The translations under genes and the position numbers were made by a program. Shown here piece by piece: positions 32,892 through 41,957 of a stretch of 64,000 bases of DNA (the stretch's first letter is position 1; the number at the start of each line of letters is the position of its first letter). This stretch comes from Streptomyces xiamenensis (GTDB lineage: Bacteria > Actinomycetota > Actinomycetes > Streptomycetales > Streptomycetaceae). Location of the stretch: NCBI RefSeq assembly GCF_000993785.3, contig NZ_CP009922.3, forward strand, positions 4,092,001 to 4,156,000, in the 5' to 3' direction. The notes under the pieces were generated by a model, which searched no databases, was not told the origin of the DNA, and saw only the letters and a program-made list of their open reading frames with translations.

Positions 32892-35222
32892 GTGGACGTA
32901 CGGGAACGGGAGGTCCTTGGCGAGCAACGGCACCTCGACACCGTGTACGGGCGGCTTGAGGAGAAGATCCACGAGGCCGAGTTCCTGATGGCGGATGCCG
33001 CCAAGCGCGTGCAGGTCGGCACCCCGGGCGCGCTGGCCGAGCGCGACGCGCAGGTCTTCCAGGCCGGGATGCACCTGTCCCGGCTGAACAACGAGTTCGA
33101 GGACTTCCTCTTCGGCCGCATCGACCTGCTCGCCGGCCAGGACGGACGGCGCGGCCCCGACGGGGCGCTGACCTCGGTGGACCCCGCCGAGGACGCCGTC
33201 CGCCCGGGCCCCGACGGTGAGCCGGCCGCCGAAATCGCCGAGACCCTGCACATCGGACGGCTGGGCGTGCTCGACGCCGAGTACGTCCCGCTGGTCATCG
33301 ACTGGCGCGCCCCCGCCGCCGCCCCGTTCTACCGCGCCACCCCGGTCGCCCCCGGCCGCGTCGTGCGGCGCCGCGTCATCCGCAGCAAGGGCCGCCGCGT
33401 CCTGGGCGTCGAGGACGACCTGCTCCGCCCCGAGCTGCGCGCCACCCTGGCCGGCGAGGAACTGCCGGTGGTCGGCGACGGCGCGCTGATGGCGGCCCTG
33501 GGGCGCACCAGGGGCCACCGGATGACCGACATCGTGGCCTCCATCCAGGCCGAGCAGGACGAGGTGATCCGCGCCCCCGCCGTCTCCGTCACCGAGGTGA
33601 CCGGCGGCCCCGGCACCGGCAAGACCGCCGTCGCCCTGCACCGCGCCGCCTACCTGCTGTACCAGGACCGGCGCCGCTACGCGGGCGGCATCCTGATCGT
33701 CTCGCCCACTCCGCTGCTGGTCTCGTACACCGAGGGCGTGCTGCCCGCGCTCGGTGAGGAGGGCCAGGTCGTCATCCGGGCGCTGGGCTCGCTGGTGGAG
33801 GGCGTCGAGGCGCAGGCGTACGACGAGCCGCCCGTCGCCCGGGTCAAGGGCTCCGCCGCCATGGCGCGCGTGCTGTCCCGCGCGGCGCGCGGCGCCGTGG
33901 ACACGCCCAAGGCGCCCGAGCGGCTCCGCGTCGTCGCCTTCAACGCCCGCGTCGAACTCGACGCCGCCGACCTCGACCGCGTACGGCAGCAGGCCCTCGG
34001 CGGCACCGCCCCCGTCAACCTGCTCCGGCCCCGCGCCCGCCGTCTCCTGCTGGACGCCCTGTGGCACAAGTCGGGCGCCGCCGCCCGCCGCTACGGCGAC
34101 GCCGAACTCGCCCAGGAGGCCCGCGACGGCTTCAACGAGGACATCTCCACCGAGGACGCCTTCACCGACTTCCTCGACGCCTGGTGGCCCGAGGTCACCC
34201 CGCTGCAGGTGCTGCGCGCCATGGCGGACGAGTCCCGGCTCGGCCGCTGGGCACGCCGCCTGCTGCGCCCGCGCGAGGTGCGCCAGCTGGCGCGCTCGCT
34301 GCGCCGCGTCACCCCCGACGGCGGCGGCCTCTCCGTCCACGACATCGCGCTGCTGGACGAACTGCGGCAGCTGCTGGGCACCCCCTCCCGGCCCAGGGAA
34401 CGGGAGCGGCGCGAGGCCGACCCGCTGGACCTGCTCACCGGCCTGGAGGAGCTGAGCACGTACGCCGACCGGCTCGGCCCCTCACGCCGGGAGCGGCGCG
34501 AGCGCCGCGAGCAGGAGGGGGAGCGCGCCGACTACGCGCACATCATCGTGGACGAGGCGCAGGACCTCACCCCGATGCAGTGGCGGATGGTGGGCCGCCG
34601 GGGCCGCCAGGCGACCTGGACGATCGTCGGCGACCCGGCGCAGAGCTCGTGGTCGGCGCCCGAGGAGGCGGCGGCCGAGAAGGACGGCGCGCTGGGCACC
34701 CGCCCGCGGCGCCGCTTCGAGCTGACCGTGAACTACCGCAACCCGGCCGAGATCGCCCAGGTCGCCGACCGGGTGCTGGCGCTGGCCATGCCGGGCACGG
34801 TGCCGCCCCGCGCGGTGCGCGCCACCGGGGTGCGCCCGGTGTACGAGGTGGCGGTGGGCCGGGACGGCGCGCCGGAGCGCAGCCCGGGCGAGGCGGCCGT
34901 GCGGGCGGCGGCCGAGCGGCTGCTGGCGGAGGTGGAGGGCACCGTCGGCGTGGTGGTGGCGATGGGCCGCCGCGCGCAGGTGCGTGGCTGGCTGGCGGGC
35001 GCGGGGGAGCGGCTGCTGGTGCTCGGCTCCCTGGAGGCCAAGGGGCTGGAGTACGACGCCACGCTGGTGGTGAGCCCGGCGGAGATCGCGGACGAGTCCC
35101 CGGTGGGGCTGCGGGTGCTGTACGTGGCGCTCACCCGGGCGACGCAGCGGCTGACCGTCCTGGCCGGTGCCGCGGACGACCCCGACGGGGACGGGGTGCC
35201 CGATCTGCTCAGGGAGACCTGA
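32892..35222 (+). CDS. HelD-like UvrD/Rep-type ATPase
   Basis: Superfamily 1 helicase-like ATPase of 776 residues with HelD architecture. An N-terminal coiled coil (LEEKIHEAEFLMADAAKRV) is followed by an extension that in known HelD enters the RNA polymerase channels. Then come Walker A GGPGTGKTAVALH (about 236), motif II VDEAQDLTPMQW (about 553), LTVNYRNPAEIA and motif VI VALTRATQRL. HelD recycles stalled RNA polymerase and in some actinobacteria (HelR) protects it from rifamycins. GTG 32892 has AAGGGGG eight bases upstream; frames opening at 32832 lack a site. Confidence 0.9.
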   Translation: MDVREREVLGEQRHLDTVYGRLEEKIHEAEFLMADAAKRVQVGTPGALAERDAQVFQAGMHLSRLNNEFEDFLFGRIDLLAGQDGRRGPDGALTSVDPAEDAVRPGPDGEPAAEIAETLHIGRLGVLDAEYVPLVIDWRAPAAAPFYRATPVAPGRVVRRRVIRSKGRRVLGVEDDLLRPELRATLAGEELPVVGDGALMAALGRTRGHRMTDIVASIQAEQDEVIRAPAVSVTEVTGGPGTGKTAVALHRAAYLLYQDRRRYAGGILIVSPTPLLVSYTEGVLPALGEEGQVVIRALGSLVEGVEAQAYDEPPVARVKGSAAMARVLSRAARGAVDTPKAPERLRVVAFNARVELDAADLDRVRQQALGGTAPVNLLRPRARRLLLDALWHKSGAAARRYGDAELAQEARDGFNEDISTEDAFTDFLDAWWPEVTPLQVLRAMADESRLGRWARRLLRPREVRQLARSLRRVTPDGGGLSVHDIALLDELRQLLGTPSRPRERERREADPLDLLTGLEELSTYADRLGPSRRERRERREQEGERADYAHIIVDEAQDLTPMQWRMVGRRGRQATWTIVGDPAQSSWSAPEEAAAEKDGALGTRPRRRFELTVNYRNPAEIAQVADRVLALAMPGTVPPRAVRATGVRPVYEVAVGRDGAPERSPGEAAVRAAAERLLAEVEGTVGVVVAMGRRAQVRGWLAGAGERLLVLGSLEAKGLEYDATLVVSPAEIADESPVGLRVLYVALTRATQRLTVLAGAADDPDGDGVPDLLRET

Positions 35223-35564
35223 CAGGCATATGCGCCGCGCGTATGAGGTAGAACGAGGAACGAGCGATTCGGCGGCGGAACGCTCTAGTTGTGTTCTGCT
35301 GTGGTTTGTTACGCTTTAGGTGGCACCGGCCCGATCCATGCCCCCGGGCCCAACCATTGTCGCTACGAGCGACCACTTGCCGCGAGGCGAGCTGGCGGGT
35401 CGGTGTCAAGACTTTTCTCACACTCTCTCCCTCACCCCGGTGCCGTACGCACCCCTTGCGTTGTTACGGTCATATAGGTCGATCCCCCTGGGTTACCGGC
35501 TACTCCACGGTAGGTGCGACCATTCGGGGGCACGCGTGAAGGTGAAAGTGAAGGAAGTCGGCTC
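35223..35564 (+). promoter_or_regulatory. Long promoter/leader region of the malic enzyme gene
   Basis: No gene is seen in these 342 bases. The region is less GC-rich than its surroundings and has two promoter-like patches: TTGTGT (35289-35294) with TACGCT 15 bases later (35310-35315), and a CATATAGG stretch at 35471-35478. A short hairpin GTCGCT-ACG-AGCGAC lies at 35359-35373. The long leader could be a regulated 5' UTR, but I recognise no known riboswitch. Confidence 0.45.
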
Positions 35565-36983
35565 ATGGCAACGGCGCCCAGCGTCTCGTACTCGATGACC
35601 GTTCGGCTGGAAGTTCCGGCCAGCGGCACGGCGGTCAGTCAGCTCACCACGGTCGTGGAGTCCTCCGGGGGTTCCGTCACCGGTCTCGACGTCACCGCGT
35701 CCGGCCACGAGAAGCTGCGTATCGACGTCACGATCGCCGCCTCCTCCACGGCGCACGCGGACGAGATCGTGCAAAAGCTCCGGGGCATCGAGGGCGTCGC
35801 GCTCGGCAAGGTCTCCGACCGTACGTTTCTGATGCACCTCGGCGGCAAGATCGAGATGACGTCGAAACACCCGATTCGCAATCGCGACGACCTCTCGATG
35901 ATCTACACCCCCGGCGTGGCCCGGGTGTGCACCCAGATCGCCGCCCACCCCGAGGACGCCCGGCGCCTGACCATCAAGCGCAACAGCGTCGCCGTGGTCA
36001 CCGACGGCTCCGCCGTCCTGGGCCTGGGCAACATCGGCCCGCAGGCCGCGCTGCCCGTCATGGAGGGCAAGGCGGCCCTCTTCAAGCGGTTCGCCGGCAT
36101 CGACGCCTGGCCGATCTGCCTGGACACCCAGGACACCGACGCCATCGTCGAGGTCGTCAAGGCGATCGCCCCCGGTTTCGCGGGCATCAACCTCGAAGAC
36201 ATCTCCGCCCCGCGCTGCTTCGAGATCGAGGCGCGGCTGCGCGAGGCCCTGGACATCCCGGTCTTCCACGACGACCAGCACGGCACCGCCATCGTCGTAC
36301 TCGCCGCGCTGCACAACGCGCTGCGCGTCGTCGACAAGGAACTCGCCGACGTCCGCGTGGTGATGTCCGGCGCCGGCGCGGCCGGCACCGCGATCCTCAA
36401 GCTGCTGCTGGCGGCCGGCGTCAAGCACGCCGTCGTCACCGACATCCACGGCGTCGTGCACGCGGGCCGCACCGACCTGGTGGACGCCGAACCCGGCACC
36501 CCGCTGCGCTGGATCGCCGACAACACCAACCCCGACGGCGTCACCGGCACCCTCAAGGACGCCATCGTCGGCGCCGACGTCTTCGTCGGGGTCTCGGCCC
36601 CCAACGTGCTGGACGCCGACGACGTCGCGGCCATGGCCGACGACTCCATCGTGTTCGCGCTCGCCAACCCCGACCCGGAGATCGACCCGGCCATCGCGCG
36701 GCAGACCGCCGCCGTGGTGGCCACCGGCCGCTCGGACTTCCCCAACCAGATCAACAACGTGCTGGTCTTCCCCGGGGTCTTCCGCGGTCTGCTCGACGCG
36801 CAGTCACGCACCGTCAACACCGCGATGATGCTGGCCGCCGCCCGCGCGCTGGCCGATGTCGTGGGCGAGGACGAGCTGAACGCCAACTACATCGTGCCGT
36901 CGGTGTTCAACGAGAAGGTCTCCGGCGCGGTCTCCGGCGCCGTCCGCGAGGCCGCCCAGGCCACCCACGCCGCCGAGGCGTAG
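35565..36983 (+). CDS. NAD-dependent malic enzyme
   Basis: Malate oxidoreductase (decarboxylating) converting malate to pyruvate and CO2, 472 residues. An N-terminal ACT-like domain (about 1-88; [11 protein letters not shown]... GGSVTGLDV) precedes the catalytic part. Landmarks are [11 protein letters not shown] (about 110-120), the catalytic Lys region [45 protein letters not shown] (about 234-244) and the nucleotide loop [12 protein letters not shown] (about 267-278). AAGGAA about nine bases upstream supports ATG 35565. It corresponds to SCO2951 beside hupA in S. coelicolor (recalled), the NAD-specific malic enzyme. Confidence 0.95.
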   Translation: MATAPSVSYSMTVRLEVPASGTAVSQLTTVVESSGGSVTGLDVTASGHEKLRIDVTIAASSTAHADEIVQKLRGIEGVALGKVSDRTFLMHLGGKIEMTSKHPIRNRDDLSMIYTPGVARVCTQIAAHPEDARRLTIKRNSVAVVTDGSAVLGLGNIGPQAALPVMEGKAALFKRFAGIDAWPICLDTQDTDAIVEVVKAIAPGFAGINLEDISAPRCFEIEARLREALDIPVFHDDQHGTAIVVLAALHNALRVVDKELADVRVVMSGAGAAGTAILKLLLAAGVKHAVVTDIHGVVHAGRTDLVDAEPGTPLRWIADNTNPDGVTGTLKDAIVGADVFVGVSAPNVLDADDVAAMADDSIVFALANPDPEIDPAIARQTAAVVATGRSDFPNQINNVLVFPGVFRGLLDAQSRTVNTAMMLAAARALADVVGEDELNANYIVPSVFNEKVSGAVSGAVREAAQATHAAEA

Positions 36984-37304
36984 GCCACACCGCGCGGCCC
37001 GCAGCGGCCCGCACACGGCTCCGTACGGCCCCGGCACCGGCCCGCCCCCGGCGAGTCGGTTGCCGGGGCCACCGGCGCCCCCCGTAGGGTGATGCGGAGG
37101 CTGAGCCCCGGGACGGACGCCAGGACTCTTCGTGTGACACCGCGGGCGCCGGATTGGCCTTCACACCACTGGTGGGGGCAGGATGCGTATCCGGGCGCGA
37201 GGGTCACCAAAGCTGACCCGGGTCCGGGAACTGTCCGAGGGTCCTGGCAGCATCGGCTTCGATCTCACGCCTCATCGGCAAGGAAGAACACGGGAGTACG
37301 AAAT
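36984..37304 (+). promoter_or_regulatory. Intergenic region between malic enzyme and hupA
   Basis: 321 bases without a gene. Near its start GGCCCCGGCA (37027-37036) and TGCCGGGGCC (37061-37070) form a perfect ten-base stem with a 24-base loop, a possible terminator of the malic enzyme gene. The rest must hold the hupA promoter and leader; GGGAG eight bases before the hupA ATG is its ribosome site. Confidence 0.5.
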
Positions 37305-37586
37305 ATGAACCGCAGTGAGCTGGTGGCCGCTCTGTCCGAGCGTGCCGAGGTGACCCGGAAGGACGCCGACGCTGTACTGGCGGCCTTCGCGGAGATCACC
37401 GGGGAGATCGTGTCCAAGGGCGACGAGAAGGTCACCATCCCCGGCTTCCTGACCTTCGAGCGGACCCACCGCGCGGCGCGTACCGCCCGCAACCCGCAGA
37501 CCGGCGAGCCGATCCAGATCCCCGCCGGGTACAGCGTCAAGGTCTCCGCGGGCTCCAAGCTCAAGGAAGCCGCCAAGGGCAAGTGA
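37305..37586 (+). CDS. hupA: Nucleoid protein HU (HupA)
   Basis: Histone-like HU protein of 93 residues, dimeric and non-specifically DNA-bending in the nucleoid. The whole family pattern is present: MNRSELVAALSERAEVTRKD (first part), the turn KVTIPGFLTFERTHRAARTARNP (in part), the intercalating arm RNPQTGEPIQIPAG (about residues 61-74) and the C-terminal KVSAGSKLKEA. The length equals that of S. coelicolor HupA and lacks the long Lys-rich tail of HupS. GGGAG lies eight bases upstream. A strong hairpin terminator follows 77 bases after the stop. Confidence 0.97.
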   Translation: MNRSELVAALSERAEVTRKDADAVLAAFAEITGEIVSKGDEKVTIPGFLTFERTHRAARTARNPQTGEPIQIPAGYSVKVSAGSKLKEAAKGK

Positions 37587-37662
37587 CCCTGAGCGCAGGC
37601 TCTGGGCAGTACCACCGGCAGTAGGCACCGCGAGGAGCCGCTGACCGTGGTGGTGAACGTAT

Positions 37663-37693
37663 GAGGGTGGCCCCCAGCCAGGGGGCCACCCTC
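37663..37693 (+). terminator. Strong hairpin terminator after hupA
   Basis: GAGGGTGGCCCCC and GGGGGCCACCCTC are perfect 13-base arms around the loop AGCCA. It sits between convergent hupA and murA and, being symmetric, can serve both. Confidence 0.88.
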
Positions 37694-37795
37694 TTCGTCG
37701 TCCGTGTACGGCGCGTGTCCCGCGTCCCACCCCCGGATGACGGTTGGCCGTGCGGCCGGGGGCGGGACGCGGGACGGGCGCCGCGGGGCGCCGGG

Positions 37796-39118
37796 TTACG
37801 CGGGGCGCTCGACCTTCGCGCCCAGATCCTCCAGTTTCTTGATGAAGTTCTCGTAGCCGCGGTTGATCAGGTCGATGCCGTGCACCCGCGAGGTGCCCTG
37901 CGCCGCCAACGCCGCGATCAGATAAGAGAACCCGCCGCGCAGATCGGGAATCACCAGATCCGCGCCCTGGAGTGTGGTCGGCCCCGACACCACGGCCGAG
38001 TGCAGGAAGTTGCGCTGCCCGAACCGGCAGGCCGAGCCGCCCAGGCACTCGCGGTACAACTGGATGTGCGCGCCCATCTGGTTGAGCGCGCTGGTGAATC
38101 CGAGCCGCGACTCGTACACCGTCTCGTGCACGATGGACAGCCCCGACGCCTGGGTCAGGGCGACCACCAGCGGCTGCTGCCAGTCGGTCTGGAACCCGGG
38201 GTGGACGTCCGTCTCCAGCGCGATCGCGTTGAGCGGGCCGCCCGGGTGCCAGAAGCGGATGCCCTCGTCGTCGATCTCGAAGGCACCGCCCACCTTCCGG
38301 TAGACGTTCAGGAACGTCATCATCTCCCGCTGGGCGGCCCCGCGTACGTAGACGCTGCCCTTGGTCGCCAGGGCGGCGCTCGCCCACGAGGCGGTCTCCA
38401 GGCGGTCCGGGAGGGCCCGGTGGGTGTACCCCTCCAGACGGTCCACGCCGGTGATGCGGATGGTGCGGTCGGTGTCCATGGAGATCATCGCGCCCATCTT
38501 CTGGAGCACGCAGATGAGGTCCTCGATCTCCGGTTCGACCGCGGCGTTGGAGAGTTCCGTCACACCCTCGGCCAGCACGGCGGTCAGCAGCACCTGTTCG
38601 GTGGAGCCCACGGAGGGGTACGGCAGCCGGATCTTGCAGCCGCGCAGCCCGCGCGGTGCCTCCAGGTACTGGCCGTCGGCGCGCTTGTCGATGGTGGCGC
38701 CGAACTGGCGCAGCACGTCGAAGTGGAAGTCGACCGGGCGGCCGCCGATGTCGCAGCCGCCGAGGCCGGGGATGAACGCGTGCCCGAGCCGGTGCAGCAG
38801 CGGGCCGCAGAGCAGGATCGGGATGCGGGACGAGCCGGCGTGCGCGTCGATGTCGGCCACGTTGGCGCGTTCGACCCGCGAGGGGTCCATGTACAGCTCG
38901 CCGGGCTCCTCGCCGGTGCGCACGGTCACACCGTGCAGCTGCAACAGCCCGCGCACAACACGGACATCACGGATATCGGGGACATTGCGCAGCCGGGACG
39001 GACTGCTGCCGAGCAGCGCCGCCACCATGGCTTTCGGCACGAGGTTCTTGGCGCCCCGCACCTTGATCTCGCCCTCGATCGGGGTGCCGCCATGAACAAT
39101 CAGGACGTCGTCAGTCAT
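37796..39118 (-). CDS. murA: UDP-N-acetylglucosamine 1-carboxyvinyltransferase
   Basis: First committed enzyme of peptidoglycan synthesis, transferring enolpyruvate from PEP to UDP-GlcNAc in the cytoplasm. The 440 residues form the two-domain EPSP-synthase fold. GAKN at about 22-25 (PEP/UDP-GlcNAc contact) and the loop GLGGCDIGGRPVDFHF carry the catalytic Cys122, which makes the enzyme a normal fosfomycin target. RLETASWASAALATKGSVYV and DLRGGFSYLIAALAAQGTSRV are further family blocks. ATG 39118 is chosen because the family starts at MTDDVLIVHGG; the longer frame runs into the promoter. It is convergent with hupA and divergent from yqgE. Confidence 0.95.
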   Translation of the reverse strand: MTDDVLIVHGGTPIEGEIKVRGAKNLVPKAMVAALLGSSPSRLRNVPDIRDVRVVRGLLQLHGVTVRTGEEPGELYMDPSRVERANVADIDAHAGSSRIPILLCGPLLHRLGHAFIPGLGGCDIGGRPVDFHFDVLRQFGATIDKRADGQYLEAPRGLRGCKIRLPYPSVGSTEQVLLTAVLAEGVTELSNAAVEPEIEDLICVLQKMGAMISMDTDRTIRITGVDRLEGYTHRALPDRLETASWASAALATKGSVYVRGAAQREMMTFLNVYRKVGGAFEIDDEGIRFWHPGGPLNAIALETDVHPGFQTDWQQPLVVALTQASGLSIVHETVYESRLGFTSALNQMGAHIQLYRECLGGSACRFGQRNFLHSAVVSGPTTLQGADLVIPDLRGGFSYLIAALAAQGTSRVHGIDLINRGYENFIKKLEDLGAKVERPA

Positions 39119-39237
39119 GGAACTCGCGATCTCCAAGAGGGCCGGGGGAATCGAGCGGAGGTAATCGAAATGGTAATGCTCCACACGGTCCGCACCCGGC
39201 ACTCCCCACCGCCCTCCCGATGGGGAATCATGTCCTC

Positions 39238-39795
39238 ATGACCGAGGTGTCCTCGCTCACCGGGCGGCTGCTGGTGGCCACCCCCGCGCTGTCCGACCCC
39301 AACTTCGAGCGCGCCGTGGTGCTGATGCTCGACCACGACTCCGACGGAGCCCTCGGGGTCGTCCTCAACCGTCCCACCCCGGTCGGCGTCTCCGAGGTGC
39401 TGGAGGGCTGGGCCGAGCTGGCGGGCGATCCCGGCGTCGTCTTCCAGGGCGGCCCCGTCGCCCTGGACGCCGCCCTCGCCCTCGCCGTCGTGCCCGGCAC
39501 CGGGCCGCTGGGCTGGCGTCGGGTGCACGGTTCGATCGGCCTGGTGGACCTGGAGGCGCCGCCCCAGGTGCTGGCCGCCGAGGTCGGCTCCCTGCGGGTC
39601 TTCGCCGGCTACGCCGGATGGGGGCCCGAGCAACTGGAGGCCGAGCTGGAGGAGGGCGCCTGGTACGTGGTGGAGTCCGAACCGGGGGACGTGTCCGCCC
39701 CGCGCCCCGAGGGCCTGTGGCGGGCGGTGCTCCGCCGCCAGCGCGGCAAACTGGCGCTGCTCGCCACTTACCCGGATGACCCCTCGCTCAATTAG
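39238..39795 (+). CDS. YqgE/AlgH family protein (DUF179)
   Basis: Cytoplasmic protein of 185 residues in the YqgE/AlgH family, whose role is still not defined. The family pattern is complete: SLTGRLLVATPALSDPNFERAVV (in part), DGALGVVLNRPT, VFQGGPV and the C-terminal RVFAGYAGWGPEQLEAELEEGAWYVV (in part). ATG 39238 is preferred to ATG 39220, since GGGGA precedes it and the protein then starts at the usual place. The DUF3039 gene follows eleven bases later, although that gene also appears to have its own promoter. Confidence 0.92.
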   Translation: MTEVSSLTGRLLVATPALSDPNFERAVVLMLDHDSDGALGVVLNRPTPVGVSEVLEGWAELAGDPGVVFQGGPVALDAALALAVVPGTGPLGWRRVHGSIGLVDLEAPPQVLAAEVGSLRVFAGYAGWGPEQLEAELEEGAWYVVESEPGDVSAPRPEGLWRAVLRRQRGKLALLATYPDDPSLN

Positions 39796-39798
39796 GCT
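39793..39798 (+). promoter_or_regulatory. -10 box for leaderless DUF3039 transcript
   Basis: TAGGCT, overlapping the yqgE stop codon (TAG), ends eight bases before ATG 39807. It could give the DUF3039 gene a leaderless transcript of its own. Confidence 0.4.
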
Positions 39799-39806
39799 TG
39801 GTGGTC

Positions 39807-40148
39807 ATGAGCACCCTTGAACCAGAGCAGCGGCTAGAGAGCGATGGGGGCACCCCCGGCCGGAGGCTGGGGGAGGGCACCGGCACCCTCGTCGAGCCCG
39901 TCCCGCAGACATCGCACGGCGATGGCGACCATGAGCGCTTCGCCCACTATGTCCAGAAGGACAAGATCATGGCGAGCGCGCTGGACGGCACGCCCGTCGT
40001 GGCGCTCTGCGGCAAGGTGTGGGTACCGGGCCGGGACCCGAAGAAGTACCCCGTCTGCCCCATGTGCAAGGAGATCTACGAGTCCATGGGCGCCTTCGGC
40101 GGCGGTGGCAAGGGCGGCAAGGACGGCAAGGGCGGCGGCAAGAAGTAG
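39807..40148 (+). CDS. DUF3039 zinc-ribbon-like protein
   Basis: Small actinobacterial DUF3039 protein of 113 residues, function unknown. The conserved core is HERFAHYVQKDKIMASALDG, VVALCGKVWVPGRDP and YPVCPMCKEIYES (about residues 47-92); one Cys plus CPMC could hold zinc. The tail is a Gly/Lys-rich repeat (GGGGKGGKDGKGGGKK). Near the N-terminus the eleven residues GGTPGRRLGEG are encoded by a hairpin mini-repeat and are absent, as I recall, from the S. coelicolor homologue. The start follows a leaderless-type -10 box. Confidence 0.9.
   Translation: MSTLEPEQRLESDGGTPGRRLGEGTGTLVEPVPQTSHGDGDHERFAHYVQKDKIMASALDGTPVVALCGKVWVPGRDPKKYPVCPMCKEIYESMGAFGGGGKGGKDGKGGGKK
39846..39878 (+). repeat. Hairpin mini-repeat inserted in frame in the DUF3039 gene
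   Basis: GGGGGCAC followed by arms CCCCCGGCC (39853-39861) and GGCTGGGGG (39865-39873) around GGA, with one G.T pair, then AGGGC. It has the same layout as 10160-10192 and is translated in the equivalent frame. Confidence 0.75.
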
Positions 40149-40177
40149 GCCGCCGCCGTGGCGGGAACCATCCCTCC

Positions 40178-41827
40178 ATGACTGCTGAGAACGCCGAGAC
40201 CGCCGGGGCTCCCGGGACCACGGGCGCCGATCTCGTACCGGCACCGCTGACGTACACGCCGGGCCCGGGGGCCGGGCCCGCACTGGGGCCGGGGGCCGTA
40301 CTCCACGCCGCCCCCGGTACGGAAGGGACGGCCCGCCTGCTGCGGGCTTTCCTGGGCCTGGAGCCGTCCGGCGCCGAGCATGGGCCACGGGTGCGGCTGA
40401 CCGTGGACCCGGAGCTGGCCGGCGGCCCCGAGGCGTACCGGCTGATCGCGAACGAGGACGGGGTGCTCATCACGGGCGGCGGCCCGGCCGGGGTCTTCTG
40501 GGGCGCCCAGACGCTGCGCCAGCTCGCCGGATCCGACGCCTACCGTCACGCCCCGCTCACCGGACGTGAGTGGCGGCTGCCGGCCGTCACCGTCGAGGAC
40601 GCCCCGCGCTTCGCCTGGCGCGGCTTCATGCTGGACGTCTCCCGCCATTTCCTGCCCAAGGCGGGCGTGCTGCGCCAGCTGGACCTGATGGCCGCCCACA
40701 AGCTCAACGTGCTCCATCTGCATCTCACCGACGACCAGGGCTGGCGCGTCCAGATCGACCGCTACCCCGAACTGACCGCGACGGGCGCCTGGCGGCCCCG
40801 CTCCCGCTACGGGCACCGCCACTCCCCGCTGTGGGACGAACGGCCGCACGGCGGCTTCTACACCCGCGAGGACCTGCGGGAGATCGTCGCCTACGCCGCC
40901 GGGCGGCACATCACCGTCGTCCCCGAGATCGAACTGCCGGGGCACTCGCAGGCCGCCATCGCCGCGTACCCCTGGCTGGGCAACGAGGGGCACGGTTCCC
41001 CCGGGGTGTGGACCGACTGGGGCATCAGCCCGCACGTGCTCGCCCCCACGGACGAGGTGCTGCGCTTCTACGAGAACGTCCTGGCCGAGGTCCTGGAGAT
41101 CTTCCCCTCGCGCTTCATCCACATCGGCGGCGACGAATGCCCCAAGGACCAGTGGCGCACCTCACCGGTGGCCCAGGAGCGGATCGCCCGGGAGGGACTG
41201 CGGGACGAGGACGGGCTCCAGTCGTGGTTCATCCGGCACTTCGACCGCTGGCTGAGCGAGCGCGGACGGCGGCTGATCGGCTGGGACGAGATCCTGGAGG
41301 GCGGACTGGCGCCGGGCGCCGCGGTCTCCTCCTGGCGCGGCTACGAGGGCGGCATCGCGGCGGCCTCGGCGGGGCACGACGTGGTGATGTGCCCCGAACA
41401 GTTCGTCTACCTCGACCACCGGCAGGCACCGGGGGAGGACGAGCCGATGCCGGTCGGCTGGGTCCGCACGCTGCGCGACGTATACGAGTTCGAGCCGGTG
41501 CCGCCCGCACTGGCAGGGCAGGAGGCGGAGCGGCACGTCATCGGCACCCAGGCCAACCTGTGGACCGAACTCGTCGACAGCGAGGCCCGCGCCGACTACC
41601 AGACCTACCCGCGGCTGTGCGCGCTCGCGGAGGTGGCGTGGAGCGCGCCCGGGCGGCGCTCGTGGCCCGACTTCGCACAGCGGATGACACGCGCGCACTA
41701 CGCGCGGCTCGACGCGCTGGGTGTCGCGTACCGGCCGCCGGGCGGCCCGCACCCCTGGCAGCGGCGGCCGATGCCCGCCGGGCACTCCGGACAACTCGGG
41801 CGTCCCGTCGACGGCGAGCCCGGCTGA
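40178..41827 (+). CDS. Family GH20 beta-N-acetylhexosaminidase
   Basis: Glycoside hydrolase of 549 residues that removes terminal N-acetylhexosamine, for example from chitin or cell-wall fragments. The N-terminal GH20b domain spans about 1-135 (GGGPAGVFWGAQTLRQL ends it). The TIM barrel then shows FAWRGFMLDVSRHFLP, LNVLHLHLTDDQGWRVQI and the catalytic pair Asp-Glu in FIHIGGDECPKDQW (about residues 312-325), with VPEIELPGHSQAA and WSAPGRR later. No signal peptide is seen, so it probably acts on imported oligosaccharides in substrate-assisted catalysis. ATG 40178 has a weak ribosome site. Confidence 0.93.
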   Translation: MTAENAETAGAPGTTGADLVPAPLTYTPGPGAGPALGPGAVLHAAPGTEGTARLLRAFLGLEPSGAEHGPRVRLTVDPELAGGPEAYRLIANEDGVLITGGGPAGVFWGAQTLRQLAGSDAYRHAPLTGREWRLPAVTVEDAPRFAWRGFMLDVSRHFLPKAGVLRQLDLMAAHKLNVLHLHLTDDQGWRVQIDRYPELTATGAWRPRSRYGHRHSPLWDERPHGGFYTREDLREIVAYAAGRHITVVPEIELPGHSQAAIAAYPWLGNEGHGSPGVWTDWGISPHVLAPTDEVLRFYENVLAEVLEIFPSRFIHIGGDECPKDQWRTSPVAQERIAREGLRDEDGLQSWFIRHFDRWLSERGRRLIGWDEILEGGLAPGAAVSSWRGYEGGIAAASAGHDVVMCPEQFVYLDHRQAPGEDEPMPVGWVRTLRDVYEFEPVPPALAGQEAERHVIGTQANLWTELVDSEARADYQTYPRLCALAEVAWSAPGRRSWPDFAQRMTRAHYARLDALGVAYRPPGGPHPWQRRPMPAGHSGQLGRPVDGEPG

Positions 41828-41957
41828 GTTCGCAACGGGCGTGACGCGCTTCCGGAATGAGGGTGACCCCGGCACCGGTGGAGCGGGAAAATGTGCCAGA
41901 GTTGCCTCGCAGACCGTACGGCTGGGCAGCCGGGACAGCCGGAAAGGGGCAGCTGGA

